From the NCBI GenBank assembly GCA_903871805.1, contig CAIQIE010000408.1, forward strand, positions 1-39,424: a stretch of 39,424 nucleotides of DNA, read 5' to 3'. Each line of letters opens with the position of its first letter. Within the stretch, counting starts at the first letter, position 1. The translations under genes were made by a program, and so were the position numbers. Shown piece after piece: positions 36,558 to 39,424 of the stretch. The notes below the pieces were generated by a model that saw only the letters and a program-made list of their open reading frames with translations, did not search any database and was not told the origin of the DNA. The stretch comes from an uncultured Planctomycetaceae bacterium. Lineage in GTDB: Bacteria; Planctomycetota; Planctomycetia; Planctomycetales; Planctomycetaceae.

Positions 36558-36650
36558 GATTGGCAAATATTTTAAAACGTCGTGGTTACAGTCGGGGGTT
36601 GCCAGCGTCGGCATGGGCGGGTGAGTGAGTCAGCAAAGCGGGGCCTGGTG

Positions 36651-37904
36651 ATGAAAAACAGTGAGTTGGCAGAGCAGTTCTTCATTCAGATTGCCGTGAT
36701 TTTGCTGTTTTGTCGTGTCGTGGGGATCGTGGCCCGGCGTCTTGGGCAACCGCAAGTGGTAGCAGAGATGATTGCCGGTGTGTGTCTGGGGCCATCGCTG
36801 CTGGGGTTGTTTTTTCCAGAAGTGCAGGCCGCGTTATTCCCATGGAACAAGTTAACTCGTGATACCCAAAGTTACCTGTACCCGGTGTCTCAACTGGGAC
36901 TGGCGCTGTACATGTTTATTGTGGGGATGGAGTTCCGTCTGGACATCGTACGGTCGCAGTGGCGCAGTGCGGTTGCGGTTTCGCTGGCGGGTATGATTTG
37001 CCCATTCATTCTTGGGGCCGGGCTGGGCTGGTATTTTCACGGGCATACGAAATTGTTTCCGGCGGGGTCCAGTGTCTGGGGATCGGCCACATTTCTTGGG
37101 GCATCGATGTGTATTACGGCATTTCCGATGCTGGCGAGGATCATCCATTTCAAGGGTTTGAATGGGACTCGCATGGGGACTGTTGCGATTGGTGCTGGCG
37201 CGATCGATGACGCCTGTGCCTGGTGTCTGCTGGCGGTGGTTCTGTCAGCGATGGAAAAGTCTCCGACTGCCGCATTGTACAGCATCGGAGGTGGCATTCT
37301 GCTGGTCCTGTTCATCTCGCTGATCGTTCGTCCGGTATTATTGAAGATCCAGCGCTGGCTGGTGAAAGGCGAGCAATTAACGGAGCCGGGGCTGGTTGTC
37401 TGTCTGGCATTAATGTCACTGTCTGCCTATGCGACCGACAAGCTGGGCCTGCATGCGGTCTTTGGTGGATTTCTGATGGGCACAGCGATTCCGCGGGGGA
37501 CGATTGTTCGCGACATGACAGCGCGGACAGAGCCGATGACAGTGGCGTTACTGTTACCGTTGTTTTTTACCTTCAGTGGACTCAATACACGCATCGGCCT
37601 GTTGAATACTGCGGAAGGCTGGCTGATGAGTCTTGTGGTGCTGGCGGCGGCGATGGCCGGCAAGGGAATTTCGTGCTGGCTGGCCGCGCGGGCCACCGGA
37701 GTTCCAAACCGCGAAGCGATGGGCATTGGGATTCTGATGAACGCGCGTGGACTGATGGAACTGATCATCATCAACATTGGTCGCGAGAAGGGTCTGATCT
37801 CAGATGAGTTGTTTGCCATGCTGGTCATCATGGCGATCGTCACCACCCTGATGGCCTCGCCGATCTTTGATCGTTTGGTCGGCCCCACCAAAGCGAGCAG
37901 TTGA
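36651..37904 (+). CDS. CPA2 family cation/proton antiporter (Kef-like membrane part)
   Basis: A 417-residue protein from ATG 36651 (MKNSELAEQFF); the longer frame to 36582 adds a charged lead not expected here. Twelve or so hydrophobic segments are visible. The CPA2 signature regions include GIVARRLGQPQVVAEMIAG, LGPSLLGLFFP, the pair FLGASMCITAFPMLARI and GAGAIDDACAWCLLAVVL (the Asp pair being the ion-translocation site), and NARGLMELIIINIGREKGLI near the end. No RCK/TrkA-N regulatory domain follows, unlike KefB/KefC, so it is a membrane-only Na+/H+ or K+/H+ exchanger. It is transcribed alone, ahead of the transposase region. Confidence 0.92.
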   Translation: MKNSELAEQFFIQIAVILLFCRVVGIVARRLGQPQVVAEMIAGVCLGPSLLGLFFPEVQAALFPWNKLTRDTQSYLYPVSQLGLALYMFIVGMEFRLDIVRSQWRSAVAVSLAGMICPFILGAGLGWYFHGHTKLFPAGSSVWGSATFLGASMCITAFPMLARIIHFKGLNGTRMGTVAIGAGAIDDACAWCLLAVVLSAMEKSPTAALYSIGGGILLVLFISLIVRPVLLKIQRWLVKGEQLTEPGLVVCLALMSLSAYATDKLGLHAVFGGFLMGTAIPRGTIVRDMTARTEPMTVALLLPLFFTFSGLNTRIGLLNTAEGWLMSLVVLAAAMAGKGISCWLAARATGVPNREAMGIGILMNARGLMELIIINIGREKGLISDELFAMLVIMAIVTTLMASPIFDRLVGPTKASS

Positions 37905-38044
37905 GTCTTGCCGTCGACACAGGGATACAGGATCTTTGTAACGTCTGGCTTCCGACCGCTTGTTATTCAGCCCTTTTCCCGCAGGATGTGGTATCGCCGG
38001 ATCTTCTGGACTGCAGATTTGATCAAACGCTGACCCGAGCGAGG

Positions 38045-38131
38045 TCGCCCGGCAAAGCCCTGGGGCCGAGGCACCTCACCTTTTTGAATCGTTATGGCAT
38101 CGAATTCGATGAACAATACGTCTGGGACTGA
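38045..38131 (+). pseudogene. 3' remnant of the IS200-like transposase (copy 1)
   Basis: From 38084 the sequence encodes LNRYGIEFDEQYVWD and the same stop codon as the intact transposase (38463-38915), with Tyr in place of Cys in LNRCGIE. Upstream, a GGCACCTCACC segment matches the one before the remnant at 39308, so both come from the same shortened element. No upstream part of the transposase is present. Confidence 0.8.
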
Positions 38132-38137
38132 TGACGC

Positions 38138-38440
38138 TTGACTATGGCCGTTGGCCAAAAAGGCAACGGAACGAACCCGATGTCCTTGGGCGTTGCCCAA
38201 GGCTACGATGACTATGGCCGTTGGCCAAACCGGACGCAAATGGTTCTTCAAACCAGGGCGTTGCCCTGGGCTATGATGAATTTCGCCTTTGGCGAAAAAA
38301 TAACGGACACAACATTCGGCCGCCGAACATACCGAACACCACAAAACCCTTTTGGCCAACGGCCATGCTCACCATAGCCAAGGGCAACGCCCTTGGAACA
38401 CGACCCCCACAACAACCATTTGGCCAACGGCCATAGTCAA
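38138..38440. repeat. Hairpin array 1, 303 bp, bounded by a perfect 22-bp inverted repeat
   Basis: The ends (38138-38159 and 38419-38440) are perfect inverted repeats beginning TTGACTATGG. Inside are eight hairpins with 5- to 8-bp stems and 3-nt loops: 38145-38157, 38184-38202, 38215-38227, 38253-38269, 38281-38297, 38353-38365, 38378-38396, 38421-38433. Those in the left part have GTT or TTT loops and those in the right part AAC, so the right part is inverted. Three two-hairpin modules share the spacer GCTAYGRTGA. Array 2 is nearly identical, with most differences between hairpins. Apparent ORFs through it are artefacts. Confidence 0.93.
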
Positions 38441-38462
38441 ATTACAGCCCAGGTGCAGAATT

Positions 38463-38915
38463 ATGCAGCAATCATTGTCACAACTGTACGCGCATTTGAT
38501 TTTCAGCACCAGGGATCGGTTTCCATTCCTGAAGGATGATATACGCGAACGTGTTCACGGCTATCTCGCGACGACGCTACGTGACATGGGATCGCCATTC
38601 GTCGTTGTGGGTGGCGTTGCCGATCACGTCCATATCCTATTCGACATGGGCCGCATTCACGCGGCCAAGGATTTTGTAGAACAACTCAAACGTGAATCGT
38701 CGAAGTTCATCAAAACGCTTCGCCCTAATCTGGACAAATTTTTCTGGCAACGTGGTTACGGCATATTCTCCGTCAGTCCCACCCATCGAGACAACGTGGT
38801 GGCGTATATCGCATCGCAGGAAGAACATCACCGCAGCAAGACCTTCCAGGAAGAGTATCGCGACTTTCTGAATCGTTGTGGCATCGAATTCGATGAACAA
38901 TACGTCTGGGACTGA
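38463..38915 (+). CDS. IS200-like Y1 (HUH) transposase, REP-associated type
   Basis: A 150-residue single-strand DNA transposase of the Y1_Tnp family. ATG 38463 lies 22 nt after array 1; the frame continues upstream through the array and is rejected. The HUH metal-binding motif is HVH at 55-57 in GGVADHVHILFDMG. The catalytic tyrosine is Tyr115 in VVAYIASQEEHH, with Gln119 completing a YxxxQ motif. The start MQQSLSQLYAHLIFSTRDRF and the end GIEFDEQYVWD match short IS200/RAYT-like proteins, and no TnpB is nearby. Such enzymes cut and join ssDNA at hairpins. The gene sits between two near-identical hairpin arrays and appears intact. Confidence 0.92.
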   Translation: MQQSLSQLYAHLIFSTRDRFPFLKDDIRERVHGYLATTLRDMGSPFVVVGGVADHVHILFDMGRIHAAKDFVEQLKRESSKFIKTLRPNLDKFFWQRGYGIFSVSPTHRDNVVAYIASQEEHHRSKTFQEEYRDFLNRCGIEFDEQYVWD

Positions 38916-38921
38916 TGACGC

Positions 38922-39226
38922 TTGACTATGGCCGTTGGCCAAAAAGGCAACGGAACGAACTCAACGTCCTGGGGCGTTGCCCAAGGCTACGATGACTATG
39001 GCCGTTGGCCAAACCGGACGCAAATGGTTCTTCAAACCAGGGCGTTGCCCTGGGCTATGATGAATTTCGCCTTTGGCGAAAAAATAACGGACACAACATT
39101 TGGCCGCCGAACATACCGAACATCACGAATAACCCATTTGGCCAACGGCCATGCTCACCATAGCCAAGGGCAACGCCCTTGGAACACGACCACCACAACA
39201 CACATTTGGCCAACGGCCATAGTCAA
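38922..39226. repeat. Hairpin array 2, 305 bp, same plan as array 1
   Basis: It begins 6 nt after the transposase stop. The same perfect 22-bp inverted ends (38922-38943 and 39205-39226) and the same eight hairpins in the same order are present. Differences from array 1 are few and lie mostly in spacers; one falls in the second hairpin (CCTGGGGC for CCTTGGGC), which weakens its stem. Confidence 0.93.
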
Positions 39227-39248
39227 ATTACAGCCCAGGTCCAGAATT

Positions 39249-39355
39249 ATGCCGCGATGGCAAAAGCCCAGGTGGGCAAAAGCCCAGGTGCCAGGCACCT
39301 CACCGTTTTGAATCGTTATGGCATCGAATTCGATGAACAATACGTCTGGGACTGA
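39249..39355 (+). pseudogene. Deletion derivative of the transposase gene (copy 3)
   Basis: The 22 nt between array 2 and the ATG at 39249 match those before the intact transposase. The start (MPRWQKPRWAKAQVPG) then differs from the intact one and is followed by AGGTGCCAGGCACCT and a stop. From 39308 the transposase C-terminus LNRYGIEFDEQYVWD and its stop return in another frame. The middle of the gene, including the HUH and Tyr motifs, is missing. Confidence 0.75.
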
Positions 39356-39361
39356 TGACGC

Positions 39362-39424
39362 TTGACTATGGCCGTTGGCCAAAAAGGCAACGGAACGAAC
39401 CCGATGTCCTTGGGCGTTGCCCAA
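39362..39424. repeat. Hairpin array 3, cut by the window edge
   Basis: It starts with the same 22-bp end (39362-39383) 6 nt after the remnant stop and follows the array 1 sequence (CCGATGTCCTTGGGCG form) to the last base of the window. Confidence 0.9.

Larger units (their letters stand above)
38045..39424. mobile_element. IS200/RAYT-like element cluster: transposase, hairpin arrays and shortened copies
   Basis: The order is transposase remnant (38045-38131), array 1 (38138-38440), intact Y1 transposase (38463-38915), array 2 (38922-39226), a transposase deletion derivative (39249-39355), then array 3 from 39362 to beyond the window. Each array begins 6 nt after a transposase stop codon, and arrays 1 and 2 end 22 nt before a transposase-type ATG. 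The period between left ends is 784 bp for the full unit and 440 bp for the shortened unit. This fits a REPtron-like tandem, in which a Y1 transposase is flanked by palindromic repeats it may mobilise. Confidence 0.8.

Noticed and set aside
38138..38377. Frames through the hairpin arrays (also 38922-39311 plus, 37967-38359 and 39155-39424 minus)
   Set aside because: They repeat with the arrays, have peptide content dictated by the hairpins and lack start signals. They are likely annotation artefacts.
38138..39226. Possible CRISPR or integron array at the hairpin repeats
   Set aside because: Hairpins are unevenly spaced, spacers are conserved between copies, and there is no cas or integrase gene.

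Overview
The window looks like a piece of a planctomycete chromosome (phylum Planctomycetota, probably Planctomycetaceae-like). The main reasons are two DUF1559 proteins with prepilin-type N-termini, each followed by a small lipoprotein, a Met/Gly-rich exported protein, many planctomycete-style short hypothetical proteins, large intergenic spaces and few tight operons. This placement is inference from gene types; no marker gene for a species is present. No rRNA or tRNA gene was seen.

Left part (1-9.1 kb): a small HTH-like protein (290-685, minus), then about 1.5 kb with no supported gene. A three-gene minus-strand exopolysaccharide cluster follows, in transcription order: Wza-like export lipoprotein (9058-7859), Wzc-like chain-length regulator/tyrosine autokinase with a (Gly-Tyr)n tail (7642-5303), and an O-antigen-ligase/Wzy-like membrane protein fused to a TPR region (5147-2181). 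No glycosyltransferase is visible beside them.

Middle part (9.6-23.3 kb): mostly stand-alone metabolic and housekeeping genes. These are altronate dehydratase-like UxaA, an SMP-30/gluconolactonase-like protein, a thioredoxin-TPR protein, a 6-carboxytetrahydropterin synthase-like QueD, the Gly/Met-repeat exported protein, PyrF, a small membrane protein, the first DUF1559-plus-lipoprotein pair, rhamnulokinase and the SRP receptor FtsY. UxaA, the lactonase-like protein and rhamnulokinase suggest use of sugar acids and deoxysugars.

Right part (23.3-37.9 kb): a membrane-anchored protein with a histidine tetrad-repeat helix, a parvulin-type PPIase lipoprotein, an ABC-2 transporter pair on the minus strand, MnmE, the second DUF1559-plus-lipoprotein pair, a single-domain asparaginase-like protein, YidC, a CbiX-like protein, an RND-type adaptor without its pump, and a CPA2 cation/proton antiporter.

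Right edge (38.0-39.4 kb): a 150-residue IS200-like Y1 (HUH) transposase sits between near-identical arrays of about 300 bp. Each array holds eight small hairpins with 3-nt loops and is bounded by a perfect 22-bp inverted repeat. Truncated transposase copies lie on both sides, and a third array runs off the window. This REPtron-like arrangement is the most unusual structure here. The second is a set of heptanucleotide tandem arrays, placed just after stop codons, whose units all fit one consensus, GKKDTCR; one of them supplies the stop codon of queD.
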